From positions 1-64,000 of the forward strand of contig JBBPSI010000094.1 of the NCBI GenBank assembly GCA_038093515.1: a DNA stretch of 64,000 nt, given 5' to 3'. Below the pieces are notes generated by a model that was not told the origin of the DNA, did no database searches, and saw only the letters and a program-made list of their open reading frames with translations. Positions 36,940 to 49,494 of the stretch are shown one piece after another. The first letter of the stretch is position 1. The number at the start of each line of letters is the position of its first letter. This DNA comes from Butyriboletus loyo. Taxonomy: Eukaryota; Basidiomycota; Agaricomycetes; Boletales; Boletaceae. The translations under genes and the position numbers were made by a program.

Positions 36940-37449
36940 TTAAACCAAGGCAACGACGGCAGCACCGATGACGACACCCACGACCACGGGGGCCCGGAGA
37001 CTGACATCTCGCCAGCTACGCGCCCCACTCGTCGCGCTCGTCGTCGGTGTTGTGGACGATGTGACAAACGTGACGCTGGGCGATGCCGTCGTGATCGGAG
37101 TTGAAGATGGGGTATTGGTCACAGAACCAATGCCGCTAACGGAAAAAGTGGTGGGTTTCATTGATGGGGCAGACGTGAATGGCGCGACGGCGGTGGATTC
37201 GGAGGAGATGAGCGAGGAGAGGGCGGAGAGGAGAGATGGGGCGGCGGTCGTGTCAAAGGACAATGTGCTGAACGGAAGACCGCTCGTACTGCAGGAACCC
37301 CCCAAAAGATGAGGACGTGCGCCGAGCAGTCCGATGAGGGTGTGTACTTACGCAGGTATACCGGTGGGCGTGGCAACGTCCTCTGCGGGAGAGGCGTAGA
37401 CGTGACGGACGACGAGGACCGTCAGCGTTGCGAGGCTCGTGAGTTTCAT
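36940..37449 (-). CDS. Small Ser/Thr-rich secreted, probably GPI-anchored protein
   Basis: Two exons are seen. The first (from 37449) encodes MKLTSLATLTVLVVRHVYAS, a likely signal peptide, followed by PAEDVATPTGIPA. An intron with GTAAGT and GCAG ends (about 66 bp) leads to the second exon. That exon is almost wholly Ser, Thr, Ala, Pro and Val, the composition of an O-mannosylated stalk. The C terminus is hydrophobic (APVVVGVVIGAAVVALV), as in a GPI-anchor signal or a membrane anchor. Length is about 145 aa. No family is recognised; small secreted wall proteins of this type are common in fungi. Confidence 0.65.
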
Positions 37450-37898
37450 AGCCACTCGCAACGGGTATGGTGGGTGAAAGGAACTTGTGCGTTGGAGGTA
37501 CGCGGGTGAGTACGTGAGTTACTTAAATACATAAACTCGGGTGCATAGCCTGCTGCGGAGCACGCCAAATCACCATGTTCACGAATAAATTAAGACACGG
37601 GGTAGATCATTTTATTCTCAGCCATCATTAGCTACTGTGGGATGATAGCCGGACAGGATCTATGACCACCTCACTACTCGTCAGTAGCTGGCGCACTGAA
37701 TCCGACGGGCACGTAGTTTCTGAGACGGTAATCTCGCGTAGAGCACGGTGGAAGGCAAAGTCGGTTGCACTAGAATCATACTCACAGCCACACCCGCAGT
37801 TCACGGCTCGGTACTCAATATGCAACACGCAGCAGGGACGAACACCAGGTTGAACGAGCATCCAGGTGAGAAATCACTTCTCAGACGCTTGGTTCACC
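37450..37898. other. Intergenic region upstream of the secreted protein
   Basis: No gene is seen. It lies between the start of the secreted-protein gene and the 3' end of LCL3. Confidence 0.4.
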
Positions 37899-39302
37899 TT
37901 ATTTCAACATTGCCGACAGCCTCGACAACAACCTACTCTTTTGATCACCCTTGTCATCGCCTCCATTACCGCTGTTCGACACATCCTCCTTGCTTGCCGG
38001 CGTCCCGAGGGCGGCTGAGTACCGCTTTTTGTACTCGCTAGGCATTTCGATGCCCACTCCATCTTTCCACATCCCCCTTCTCGCCGCTCTAGATAACAAA
38101 CACGACACAGCAATCAGTACACGCTCGCGAAGGGAGACAGCGCGCAACTCAAGCAGTTACCTTGCTTCCTCCTCGACGCGCAGGAACTTTTCGCGTCCCC
38201 AGGGTCCATATTCTGCGCCGCTGTCTCCATACGTAGTGGCTGTACCGACTCGTAACATCTCGAGGGGAAGCGAACTACCAATGTACTTGGAAAGGAACAA
38301 CGGCAGGAACGGGCGGGGAATAAGAGGAATTCCGACCTATACGGGAACCGTGCAGTCGTTCAACGAATGCAGAAAGCGTGAACGAACAGGCATTCTTCGA
38401 ACGGACCAGCAACTCACGACACGGCCATACTGATCTTTGCGGACGAATTGGCAGTAGAGGGTCCTTCCCTGGATACGTTTCCTGAGCCATGCCAAGCTCT
38501 CTCCCGCATGGGGTTGCCCAGGACGACCGTAATGTGCACCCTATAACAGGTGTTGTCATGAGCAACACCAATGCAATGCAATGAACGTGATATGATCGGC
38601 GTACCTCCGGCGCGTCCACCCCGGCGATCCGAATGTGTATCGTCTGGTCCTTCAGATCTGCCACGCAAAACACCGCGCCGTTCATTTCATGATGACATCC
38701 GTCACGAGGGATAGGATATAAATGGTAAAATATCTCACCTCTCCGCCTCGTCGGCACGCGTCTGATCTTGAGCGGCCATCGCCAACCAAACCCTGGCGTA
38801 TGATACAACCGAAAGTCGTCCCCATCCCCGACGCTGTGTCAATGATGGTATTTCCGTAATTACGACTCAGCTTAGGAAACAGAATAGCGGTTTTGAACAG
38901 TCCGTGATGTCATGGACTTTTTTTTTTTGTCCGATCTTTATATTGCGGGAAGGGGAGGGGGGAGTCTTACCTAGAGACTACGCCGCGTACCCATCGTCGT
39001 CGTGCGAATTCGTTGGGGGTGACCCACTCGGCGGTTCGAAGTCTCATTCCCCAGCGACGCCACGCGAGCATGGCTGCAGCCCCTGATGCAGCCCCGAGCG
39101 CGAACACGAGGGCGTGGCCCGTTGCTGGCGTTTCACTGGAGCAGGTCTGTAAGCGGGTCCATAGCGAACCAGGGCTGGGGACTGGACTGGCGTCAAGATC
39201 GGTCGGGGTATTGTGTGAGCGGGATGTTTTGGGCGGTGTGGAAGTACTTGTGTTGTCTGGTTTGTCTTTGGTAGGGAGCCACGACGAAAAGTACGAGGGC
39301 AT
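37899..39302 (-). CDS. LCL3: Membrane-anchored SNase-like endonuclease (LCL3 family)
   Basis: LCL3 proteins have one N-terminal membrane helix and a staphylococcal-nuclease-like domain, and are mitochondrial or membrane associated. The start [17 protein letters not shown] at 39302 is preferred over a Met 19 codons upstream because homologues start close to here. The helix is [19 protein letters not shown]. The nuclease region reads [64 protein letters not shown] and [14 protein letters not shown]. The C terminus is charged and ends [12 protein letters not shown]. Introns lie near 38,970, 38,720, 38,570 and 38,430, with at least one more further 3'. The adjacent BAP31-like gene is on the same strand. 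Confidence 0.85.
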
Positions 39303-39611
39303 TGGTGGAAGGTTGGACGTTTTTAGCGCGTCACCTGCATGAAAAAGGCAAGTCTCCAAGAACCGTGACCTCGGTTGGCGGTAACCAGACTAGTTGCGCT
39401 TTCCCAAGTCCGTATCACCATAAATATAGCTCATGCAAGAAGTAAGAGAATCAGCCTGCCGGGGCCAAGACGGTTCGTCCACGAGGGACACCATGATCAT
39501 TTGCAACAAATACACCGTGGATTACATGGAGAACACGACATGGTAGAGAGCCCAAGTTCAATGAACGACGAGATCGAGAGAGAAGGAAACACCAATTTGC
39601 CAACACGTGAC

Positions 39612-40560
39612 CTAATCTGACTTCTTGTTCGACGTCTGGCCGGTCGCTTCGTTGTACTTTGTGGCAAGACGGTCATATTCTTCTGCATTTTGCGCGGCTT
39701 TCTTCTTCATAATCTCTGATGGTCCCCACTGGATAAGTGAATAATGTGAGTGGAAGAGCGGATATACGAACCGAGGTCACGATTCTTGGCTTCGCTCTCT
39801 TTCAATTTCTTCTTGAGTTGCTCGATTTCCTTCACTTGGTCACTGGACGCGACGTTGTTCTTGGAGATGGGCGCAGTCTGGTAGTCGTATTTTCAAACAG
39901 GCCTTACAAAGAAAATCGACTGGAATACTTGCCGCCTTTTTCAACTTGGCGTACTCTTCCTGCGTTTGGATGAGGTCAAGCGCGATGGAGAAGGTGCGTG
40001 TCAAGACCAAGGAGAGGAACAAACAGAACCCTGTGAGATACATATTCCGCTGAGCGCTTCGAGAGGCAAGAACACTTGTGAGGAAGCGCGTCAACTGCAC
40101 ACTGCGATGGCTTACTAGAACCTGCGCGCAGCGATGGTGGATTCGGTGCGGGCGTCATGGACGGTATGGTCTGCACGGGCTAAATCCAATTCTGCGGTGA
40201 CGCGGAACATGCGCTGGAGGGCATCCAGGAAGAGAATGCCCACGAAGCTAAGTGAAACGCAGTGTGAGCGAGCGACGGCTGGGAAAGAACACGGGTATAC
40301 ATGAACGATATCTTGAGACCATAAGCAATTTTTGCGACGATGGGACTCTCAGAGAGAAAGCGAAATAAACCTTTGCGGATGGTGTATGGAAGCGGGAACA
40401 CGAGGATGCAGAAGGTGACCATCTGGAGAGGTGAGGGTGCGGATTTGACTAGGAGATTGGACATACCTCTGCTGCGAGGAGCATAAACGTGAGTGAGTAG
40501 CTGTCGAGGCGGGTCAGACGAGCAGCGATTCTGTCCAGACGGGACTCACTAGATCGTCAT
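39612..40560 (-). CDS. BAP31-like ER membrane protein (Yet1/Yet3 type)
   Basis: BAP31/Yet proteins are ER membrane chaperones or sorting factors. The first exon is short (MTI plus part of a Tyr codon from 40560), followed by YSLTFMLLAAE and then MVTFCILVFPLPYTIRKGLF, the conserved N-terminal helix. Next come AKIAYGLKISF, FLDALQRMFRVTAEL, and RNMYLTGFCLFLSLVLTRTF, the third helix. The C-terminal cytosolic part is a coiled coil (IQTQEEYAKLKKA; EIEQLKKKLKESEAKN) ending in the Lys-rich NKKSD, which fits an ER-retrieval tail. Several short introns are needed. UBP6 starts divergently 151 bp away. Confidence 0.87.
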
Positions 40561-40711
40561 GGTCGTACACGTTGTCGCTCTGCCAAGATTGCGCAGTGGC
40601 CAACTTCTTAGCGTGGTGCCACGTGACGTCACCCACCCATGGATTATATAATTCATTCCCATCTGCGACGCGTCACTGCAGCTCAGGTCGTTCTTCAGAA
40701 TCAGTGCAGTC
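40561..40711. promoter_or_regulatory. Divergent promoter, BAP31-like / UBP6
   Basis: The 151 bp between start codons contains ATTATATAATTC near 40,643, a possible TATA element. It must serve both genes. Confidence 0.45.
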
Positions 40712-42938
40712 ATGGCCCCGTTGGGAGTACACATCAAGCATGCAGGAAAGACCTACGACGTCCGCCTCGACACTGATCTCCCCCCTGCAGCGTTCAAGGA
40801 TGCCGTCTATCAACTCACCGGTGTGCCGCCCGACAGAATGAAAGTCATGATCAAAGGCGGCATGCTCAAGGTCTCGCTCTCTATCTCTCGTCTGCTCCCA
40901 CAAAGCGTCTCACGCGACGCTTTTCCGTATTCAGGATGATACAGACTGGAAAAAAGTCGCTCCGAAAGTGGTGGGTGCTCGCAGCACGCATATATAGTCT
41001 CACGCGTCTTGATCAGACGACTTAGGGCCAAACATTCACCGTAATCGGTGCTCCGGGTGAGCTGCCAAAGCCCCCGGAGAAGCCCATCGTATTCCTCGAG
41101 GGTGAGATCAAGGGATGCTTAGCCCACGTATGCTCATCTAATCACCTCGTGTATGCGCCAGATATGGATGATGCAGAGATGGCAGAAGCGGTAACCCACA
41201 TCCTTATCCCCGGAGACGATCCCCTAACCCGTCTGTAGCTCGCACTGCCCGTTGGGCTCAAAAAGTAAGAATTGATCATCTCAACTGTCTTGCCAATAAT
41301 AATATCATGCTAGTCTCGGGAACACATGTTACATGAACTCCACTGTGCAAGCCATGCGAGCAATACCAGAACTTCGGATCGCCTTGAGCACGCAAGTTTC
41401 ACACCATCACTATCTTGTCTTCTATCTGACGTCTACCTTGCAGATCCTCTCCCTTGGATGTCCTTCCCAGAGCTCTGCGCGACCTATATTCGAACATGTC
41501 CCGCACCACCGATAGTGTCATTCCCAACACATTCTTGACCGTCCTCAGGCACGTTATCCCCCAGTTCAACGAGCTTGACAGGTCAAAGTCCGGTCCGACG
41601 ATGAGCTATGCCCAACAGGGTAACATCTTCGTGGAGCTGATCACTCCTGCATGGTATTGATTTTCGTTTTAGACGCGGAAGAATGCTGGACTCAGATGAC
41701 CAATGCGCTCAAGGACGTCCCAGGAATTGATCCATCCGGTGCTTCTGTTGCAAGTAAAAGATTTGTCGATCAGTTCTTGGCGGGCGAGATGCGTCGAGAG
41801 TAGGTCACCTCACCTAACCTTGCACATATGCCGACCCCAATCGCAAATTTAGGTTCAAATGTGACGAATCCCCCGAAGAACCATCCGTCGCCTTAGTCGA
41901 ACGCGTGCTCAAAATCGAGTGTAACATCACCATCTCGACCAACTATATGCACACAGGTATCATGGACGTGAGTCTCTCCCGGTAGCAATGACTGTCGTTT
42001 GACTACGTTGAGCCTGATCTACGACCAGTCTTTAAATTCCAAGCTCACGAAGCATTCTCCCACTTTGGGTCGTGAAGCTACTTACAGCCAGATATCTCGC
42101 TTGTCTCGGCTTCCAAGTTACCTTACAGTACATATGGTTCGTTTCGAATGGCGTCGTGATATTGAGAAGAAGGCGAAAATCATGGTCAGCGGCGCGCCTC
42201 ATCATACTGCTCATTTGACTAAAAGTCTGTCATTTATCCGTCCACAGCGCAAAGTCAGATTTACAACTGAATTCGATGCATCGGATATCGTCAGCCCGGA
42301 GTTAAAGGACAAGTTGAACCCTGTTTCTCGGCGCCTCAAAGAAATCGAAAAGGAACGGTCTGAGAGGAGGAAAGTTCGGAAGCGGACCAAGAACGCGCCG
42401 CGAGCGAGTGCGCCTGCTCCCCCGCCCGCCGCAGAATCTAGTACGAATGTCGACGAGCCGCCAGCCCCCTCGACGGCTGGCGAGTTGGAAGACGAGAGCG
42501 TGTATCGTGCCAGGGAGCTGAGCGAGCTTGAGGCGCTTGTTCACCCAGAGTTAAAAGCTGATTTCGGATGTAGTGTGACAGGTCTGTATGACCTCGTTGG
42601 TGAGTCTCATTTTGCATCCGGCGCGAGATGGGTTGATGCTGACGGAAATTGTATGATGGTCAGCCATCGTGACGCACAAGGGTGCGCAAGCTGATGCCGG
42701 TCATTATATTGGATTCGCGAAGAAGAGCGTGTTCCACGGCCCTCAGTCGTCCGTCGCGGCCGCATCTGGACAAGCGTCAACGTCTGAGAAGCAGTTTGAC
42801 GAGGACGACGAAGATTGGTACAAGTTCGATGATGACAAGGTGTCTATATTCCCAAAGGAAAAGCTGTCGACGATCGACGGTGGAGGTGAAGACTCGTCGG
42901 CATATGTGCTGTTGTACAAGAGCAAATCGCTTGCGTAG
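40712..42938 (+). CDS. UBP6: Proteasome-associated ubiquitin hydrolase (UBP6/USP14)
   Basis: UBP6/USP14 trims ubiquitin chains at the 19S proteasome. The N terminus is a ubiquitin-like domain: MAPLGVHIKHAGKTYDVRLD, then GVPPDRMKVMIKGG. The catalytic Cys box is LKNLGNTCYMNSTVQAMR. QQ and DAEECWTQM boxes follow, then FKCDESPEEPSVALVERVLK, SRLPSYLTVHMVRFEWRRD and the His box HKGAQADAGHYIGF. A Trp-Tyr-Lys-Phe-Asp-Asp segment (WYKFDDDKVSIF) and AYVLLYKSKSLA close the catalytic domain. A charged, Pro/Ala-rich insertion sits near 42,330-42,480. About ten introns interrupt the gene. All catalytic residues are visible. Confidence 0.92.
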
Positions 42939-43082
42939 GTCTAGCATGATGGGCTAGAAGTATATCAACTATTTGTATCCTTTCCCAATCAGGGGGTAAA
43001 ATGAGACAGTTGTATGCGGGTTATCATTGTGAGTGGATGAAACAGATCAGTGAAGGGGACTACGACAATATTTGGAACATGG

Positions 43083-43827
43083 TTATGGAATGCCATTTGA
43101 TTTTGGGGGTGGATGCATATCGGCGTCTTCATCTGGACCGTCCAGGTCGTCTGCCGAGGGTACTGCAGCAGACGCAGCAGCACCAGCAGCGGCAACGCCC
43201 TGTGACGGGGACACGTCCCTAGTAGGGGCATAAGCACGTTCGCACAAGGAACAAGGGACATGGCCGACCATTTTATCTGAAAGCGCGTCACGCGGGGTTT
43301 CGTGTTCATGTCCCTGACCAACCTTTCAAACATAATCTTCTGCGGCGGATTCTCCCTCATCTCTTCGTTGTCGTACTCGGTGTTCTGGTAATACCCTACG
43401 CGGACGAATTCCTGGTCTTTGTACGAGCCAGTGAGTATGAGTGCCGCGACGCCGAGGGCGTCCTCTGGGGGTATTTTTGAGGGGTCGGGTGGAAGGCCCT
43501 CAAAGTCAAAAGAGTTGACGCCGACAGGGACGGGTCCTACGAGACAGTCGTCCAGTTCCTGATCGAGTTCTTCGTTTCCGGGCGACGAGACGTAGATGAG
43601 TCTCCATTCGAGGTCTGGTGAGATGTCAGTTGGTGAATGTTGTGGTATGATGGGGTGGCGTTTTACCGTCCTTGAGCAGTGCGATGCACTCAAAGGTGAC
43701 GCGGAATTTGTATGGATCGAGGAAACGCGCGGGGTTATTGAGAAACTCAACGTTCTGCTGAGTGGTCAGCTTGTTTTTTCGCGGTTGGTGTGTTGAATGG
43801 ACGTACGCGTATCGTGACGATGGACAT
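43083..43827 (-). CDS. ASF1: Histone H3-H4 chaperone ASF1
   Basis: ASF1 binds H3-H4 and delivers it to CAF-1 and HIRA. The start MSIVTI is joined over an intron to NVEFLNNPARFLDPYKFRVT and FECIALLKD. A second intron leads to DLEWRLIYVSSPGNEELDQE, VGPVPVGVNSFDFEG, LILTGSYKDQEFVRVGYYQN and KPRVTRFQIKW. A third, 50-bp intron restores FQIKWD and switches frame into an Ala-rich then acidic tail (DDLDGPDEDADM), ending SNGIP at 43083. Reading without this intron gives an unrelated basic C terminus, so the spliced form is preferred. It is divergent from the RasGEF gene. Confidence 0.9.
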
Positions 43828-44275
43828 GTCTTCGAGTCGTTTACAATCTGCTGGCTACGCCGAAAGGGTGTACCACTTGTACAAGGGTCGTGTAGCATCA
43901 CGTGAGAATCTGTTGTCACGTGACTCGACGCTTTCTTTTGTTTCCTTGTGCTCCTTATTTCGCGTCCGACGTCGACGTCCATCCAACGCTGCCAACGATA
44001 AACACGACGACAACGACGACGACGACGACGACCTCGTCTCTACCACCCAAGGCTGCAGCGTACTCGTGCAACTTCGCCGACACCGACGCCTTCGCCAGGC
44101 ATTTTACGACCCGCATTCGATTTCCCTGTCTCAGTTCTAAGGTTCTTGTTCTTCGTCCAGGGGTGAAGCATACTTTCGACAATACATCTTGTTCCATCCG
44201 TTCTTTAACTCCTTTCTCGCGTTTTCCTCACCTGCATGATATCGCTTTAACGTTGGACTTCTTCATCAAACGTAC
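43828..44275. promoter_or_regulatory. Divergent promoter, ASF1 / RasGEF
   Basis: This is a 448-bp interval between two starts. It contains an imperfect ACG/GAC trinucleotide run at 44,003-44,032. TATA-like sequence is not evident. Confidence 0.45.
44003..44032 (+). repeat. ACG trinucleotide microsatellite
   Basis: About ten ACG/ACA units in a row lie in the RasGEF 5' region. The run could vary in length between strains. Confidence 0.7.
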
Positions 44276-47200
44276 ATGTCAGAGATGTCTACGGATCTCG
44301 ACGACCGGTCTTCTCCAACTACGCCCGTCCTTTCACTTGGCCCTGACGCCACTGTATTACTACCGACAGCATCATCATCATCATCCTTAGACAACGCTAC
44401 CACCGAAACAATAATGGAAGCATCAGAAACAATAACGCAATCAACATCTTCGGCATCCAGACCTTCATCACTGCTCCTCTCCGACTCTCCCCCCCATCTC
44501 ATCCTCCCTATACCCACTCCCTCCCTCAACAAATCACAATCCTCGGTTGTGTTTTCTCATGCCATCGTCACGTCCGAAGACGATTGGAGTTCCCTGCCAC
44601 CCGAAGTGGGCACAGCAGACATTTCCATTGCGCGTAAGTAACTCTGCATTCTACGCCTCTTTTCCTTTTTGTCTTTTTCGTCCTTTGTTGGATCTTGTTA
44701 ATGAACCAATATTTTTCGCCTTTGTTGATATGCATGCTAAACCAACCTGGGATCATCTTTCAGCCGATGGAAGCTTTGTCGAAACTTCGTCAGGGCCTGC
44801 TGCGAGGGAGCTCAAAAGACGATATGACCAGTACTTGGGTGTTGGTAAAGACGTACGTTCTCCTTATGCGATCACTGCGTTCGTCAACCAGCACGGAAAA
44901 CAAATGTATCGCGTCGGGTCAGTGATGAATTCGTGTCCTTGTTCTTCGAGTGAACTGATATATGACAATTGAACTAGACGCCGTGATGCGATCGCACCAG
45001 CTGCAGAAGCAGAGTCGAAAGCCCAAAAAGTGTCGACCTCTATTGACATGTCCCAGGCACACGGCCGTTCATTTAGAAATAGATCACGTATGAGCGTGCA
45101 TAACATCCTCACGCAGAACATTCTCAAGCCTGTGGCGGCTCCCAAGTTGACCCCCACACAAGACGTGGGTACAACACGGAAGTTACTCAGACGCACGAAA
45201 TCTATCCCGGACATGTTTGGGGTTGCGATTGGTACGTCTTTCGCCGAGTCCCCCTCGAGGCAGCCTACACCTACGGGTCGCACCCATTCGCATAGCGTAA
45301 CGGGCGCTGATATGCCCCGTTCGCTCCCCTCGGAGATTCCGCCTGTGGACCAACCCAAGTCCACCGGTGACATCTTTGGCGAGACGATGCAGTGGCCTAG
45401 TGGTTCCGTTCCCTCTTCGCCTTCTGTATCTGGATTCTCTGGGGGTGGTTATATCACAAATCCCTTCGGTTCAGGGATCACTTTCGACTCGCCCACTCCA
45501 CGGGGTGATCCGGTATTCCTTCCCCTACCTCGCGCTCTCCGCGAAATGCAGTCTTTCGAGTCTGGCCTTACTGCGCGTGCCGACGACATGATGCGATATG
45601 TTGGAAGTGGTCCACCATCTCCTCCGGACGTTGATTCCACGCCCAAGTTCAACCATGCAGACTCGTCGTCACCGCAGCCTCGTGTTGCTGTCTCCCCTTT
45701 TGGTGACGACTCTTATATCCCACCGCCCGATCCTGCACTTGCGCCACTCCCGGAAACGAGCATGCACTCGCGGTACTCCCCCGAGGTATTCGACGTGCTA
45801 CAAACCTACCGTGGTCTTCCCCTTTTGGATCGTTTATGTCCCGATTCTGCGGGAGAGACGACCATCAAGATGTCACTGCGTGCAGATGACAGCGCGACCC
45901 CACGCGACGACCCTCGGTTCGTCATCTGGGGAGAGATGTATTTGACTTCCGACGTAGACACGGATGAAGTCTCCCTTTCTCAAGGCAGTCGTACTGGCGT
46001 ATCCTCCCCTACTAGTTCTCGCCGTGGAAAACTCTCCGTCGACATCCCTAGCTTGCGTATCTCGATAGATGACCCGAATCCCAACGCGGACAGCCGTCGC
46101 GTTCTCCTGGCCGCCACCATCGAACGTTGGATCGCTCAATTGACTTCCGATTTCAATTACGACGAGCTTCTCAACTTCTTCCTCACCTACCGCACCTACA
46201 TCTCTGCCGTCGACCTTTGTCATTTACTCATTTGTCGATTCCATTGGAGTTTGAGTGCCCATGCGACGAAGCAGGATGATTTGGCGAGGAAGATCGTAAG
46301 GGTTCGGACGTTTGTCGCGATTAGGTATTGGCTGTTGACATTCTTTGTGATGGATTTCTTGCCCAATCGGGAGTTGAGGTTATTGTTGGCGAGTTGGTTG
46401 AACACGCTGGTCAAGGATCCGGTGCTGAAGCGACACCAGGATGGGTTGGTGAGTTTGGCCTTCTAGGGAACGATTTGTTGCCTTCGTGATCGATGCTAAA
46501 GCAGTGAGCTCGCAGAGTATCGTGCGCAAGTTAATCAAGGTTGTCAAGGACTGCAAGGAGGCGCATACCCGCCGTCGTTATGGCACGTCCTCTGCGCGCC
46601 AGAGCATCTCGACCAAGCCGCGGCCGACGCACGTCCTCGGAGAAAAATTTGCCGAGGCGATTTCCAAAGACCAAGACGACTCTGACGTGGACCTCGATTT
46701 CGCGCCAGAAGAGCGCGTATCGGTATTCCTTGGGAGTGGTGGAGAATCAGGGAACGCGTTTGCGTTTGGGTCGTCAGGTGGTGTGGCATCGCCTCCTAGG
46801 GCGAGTGCGATTGCTTCCGCAACGACTGCCATTCTCCAACAGCCCCTCCAGCGGAACATTCTCCAACAGAGTCGAGCCAGCATCTCAGTCGCCCCTGGCG
46901 CAGCACCTATTTTGGCTCAATCTCCGCCACCTATCACTTTCCCGCAGCGCGCGCTCTCTCGCGTGTTTGTCAAGACGATCGGGCGCCTGGGACGATGGAG
47001 ACGTGTGTTGAACTCGAGACAAACGGTGGACACGGGTATCGCCATCCCTGCGAATGTGTCGGCGTTTGACCTCGAGCTGAGTGGGGATTTATTGGGCGTG
47101 CGTGGCGGTGTGGAGCAATATCTGAAGATGATTGAACCGCCGTCTCCTGTGACATCGCTTGTTGTCAGTGTGGAATCTGAGATGACGTGCGTCGCGTCGC

Positions 47201-49494
47201 AAGCGGAAGAAGGCAAGGTCCCGAGCATGAGTTCCTCTTCGCACCACTTGCGGTCCGTATCCGAAGTGACCGAAGAAGAAGAAGAACGCACTGAAACAAC
47301 GGCGACGAGTTACAGACCGGTGTCGCACAAGTCCGCCTTATCTGCGGTCTCGAGTGCGACGTTGTCTACGCGGACCTACTCTACGGAATCGTTGGGCTCG
47401 ATCCTGTCTTCGCGGTCGAAACTCAACCCATTAGTGGCGCAGGTGCAGGCACAGCCGCCGTGGCGGTTTGATGTGGTGTCGATTGACGAGCTGGATTTGT
47501 CGGATACGTCTTCGGAGTTGCACGGGGAGAATGCGAACGTGACTCCGCCGCCTGGGTTGAGGAAGGTGCTACGGAAGCTTCCTTTACGTCGGGATTTCGA
47601 GTTCATACGGAGGTCGGGTGAGAGCGTGTCGTCGATGGGGATACGGTCGCGAGATTCGGTCGCGTCCGAGAACTCAGTAGCCTCGCTTGGTGGTGGGGGT
47701 CTTGGGAATGGGATTCAGCAGTGGCAGGTGAACGCAATCGTCGATTCGCTGGGCGACGATGGTGAAGATGGGGGTGTAGACGAAGCGTTGAAACGTCTCG
47801 AGGGTCAGATCAATCCTCAAAGACGAAAGGAAAATGCCCTTAAAGTCGATGGATGGGTGCGGACTATCCAGGAACGTATGGCAGCAGGCGACTTTGGCAA
47901 CGAACGTCCGCGGTTCTTTGACGGGGACGAAGACGAAGACGATACGTATGATATTGATCAGCACGAGACGGGGTCCATGAGGCAGAGCTTCTCGGTTAAC
48001 CGAGACTCGTTCCCTGAGATGCTATCCCGGATTACGATCTCGGTGGCCTCGGAATCAGAAGACTGTTTCAGCTCTGCACCTGCTTCCGGGTCGTCGCTCG
48101 GGTTTCCTCTGACACCGGTTGATGCCGTGGCGTCATGGGGACTTGGCTCATTGATGAGAGGGACGGACGCGAAGCCTACACTGGAAGACGTGGTTCCGAT
48201 GGAGATTTTGCAGAGTCGAGTGTCTTCTCGACCGTCGACGTCGCATGGTTCTCCGATGGGGGGAACTCCTCTGGCGCCGACCCCTGTACCTGCTACGCTT
48301 ACGTCGCCCACGAAGGTCCTCACGCCGACGGGTCGTAAATCGCATCGATCTTGGGTGTTGAACTTCACGGTGGATGTGTTGGCACAACATTTCTCCATGA
48401 TCGATCGAGAGTTGTTCATGGGGATCAAACCCGAGGAGCTCATCATGGATGATTGGATGTCGTGTCAAGAAGTCAACGTGCTCGACTGGGCACAATACCT
48501 CAAAGAGCGAGCGCAGTGGAAAGGGGAATCGCGAAACAGTGAAAAGACGAGCGCGCTGGCTGTTGTCCGGGGCCGTTTCAACTTGATGGCCAATTTCGTC
48601 GTTTCCGAGATCGTGTTGACGCCACCTAGCGATCGACATACGCTTGTGGCCAAGTTTGTCCGGATTGCGTTCGTACGTCTGTGGATTTGGTTGGGCGACG
48701 TTGTGCTCACTCTGATCGTCTACAGAAATCGTATAGTCATAGCAACTTTCATACATTGGCTGCCATTCTTGCAGGATTGCGGAACGAGTGGGTCAGCAAG
48801 GCTATGCATCGACACTGGGGTCGTGTGGGTCCATGGGAGATGCAGATCTTTCAAAAGTTGTCGCAATTTGTGAACGCGGAAGACGATTTCAAGGCGATGC
48901 ATGAAGCTATCTCGGCTATGGTGGATGCGAAGCCGATTGACGTGCGTTCGCACGCGTCGACGATCATGAGTAATAGTACTTCGGACTCGCAATCGTGGAG
49001 CAGGTCCACTGAAGGGAGCACGCCGTCTGCCTGTGTGCCCTTTATTGGTGAGTGTCGCTGGGGGTTGTCGCGTCCGTTTTGGGGGGAACGCTGACGGTTG
49101 GGTTCTAGGTATCTATCTCGCTCAGCTTTATCGATATAGCAAGCTCCCCGACCTCGTCGATCCGACGGCACCCAATGAACCTGTTTCCATGGACTTACAA
49201 GGCGTCAGCTTTGACTTGCCCTGTCTTCCCGAAGTGTTTGATTCTCTTCCGGTGCTCCCATCGTCGATGCAACTCGAGCCGCTGATCAATGTGCACAAGC
49301 AACGGTTGATTGCTGGGGTGATCAAGGATCTGGTTGCGGGACAACACCTCGCGAGCCGTGTGCAATTCACGATTGACAAGAAGTTGTTTCAAAAGTGTCT
49401 GCGGATAAGAGGGTTGGAGTCGGAGGTGTTGCATCAGGTGTATAAGATGTATTGTGATCCGACGTCGAGGCCGCTTCCCTTTCTTGCATTGTAG
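44276..49494 (+). CDS. Ras-family guanine nucleotide exchange factor
   Basis: RasGEFs load GTP onto Ras-like GTPases and control growth, polarity or cell-cycle signalling. The start MSEMSTDLDDRSSP opens a long Ser/Thr/Pro-rich region. After two introns comes ARELKRRYDQYLGVGKDVR and another low-complexity stretch. The RasGEF N-terminal module is near 46,090-46,570: AATIERWIAQLTSDFNYDEL, TYISAVDLCHLLICRFHWSL, then SIVRKLIKVVKDCKE. A large disordered insertion follows. The catalytic RasGEF domain (48,340-49,490) shows VDVLAQHFSMIDRELFMGIK, VRGRFNLMANFVVSEIVL, SNFHTLAAILAGL, then PFIGIYLAQLYRYSKLPDLV. The protein ends RPLPFLAL and is about 1,500 aa. It may be of the Cdc25/Lte1 group; the exact GTPase is not inferable. 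Confidence 0.87.

Noticed and set aside
42989..43250. Basic C-terminal extension of ASF1 in the unspliced frame
   Set aside because: Removing a 50-bp GT/AG intron yields the family-typical FQIKWD and an acidic tail instead.
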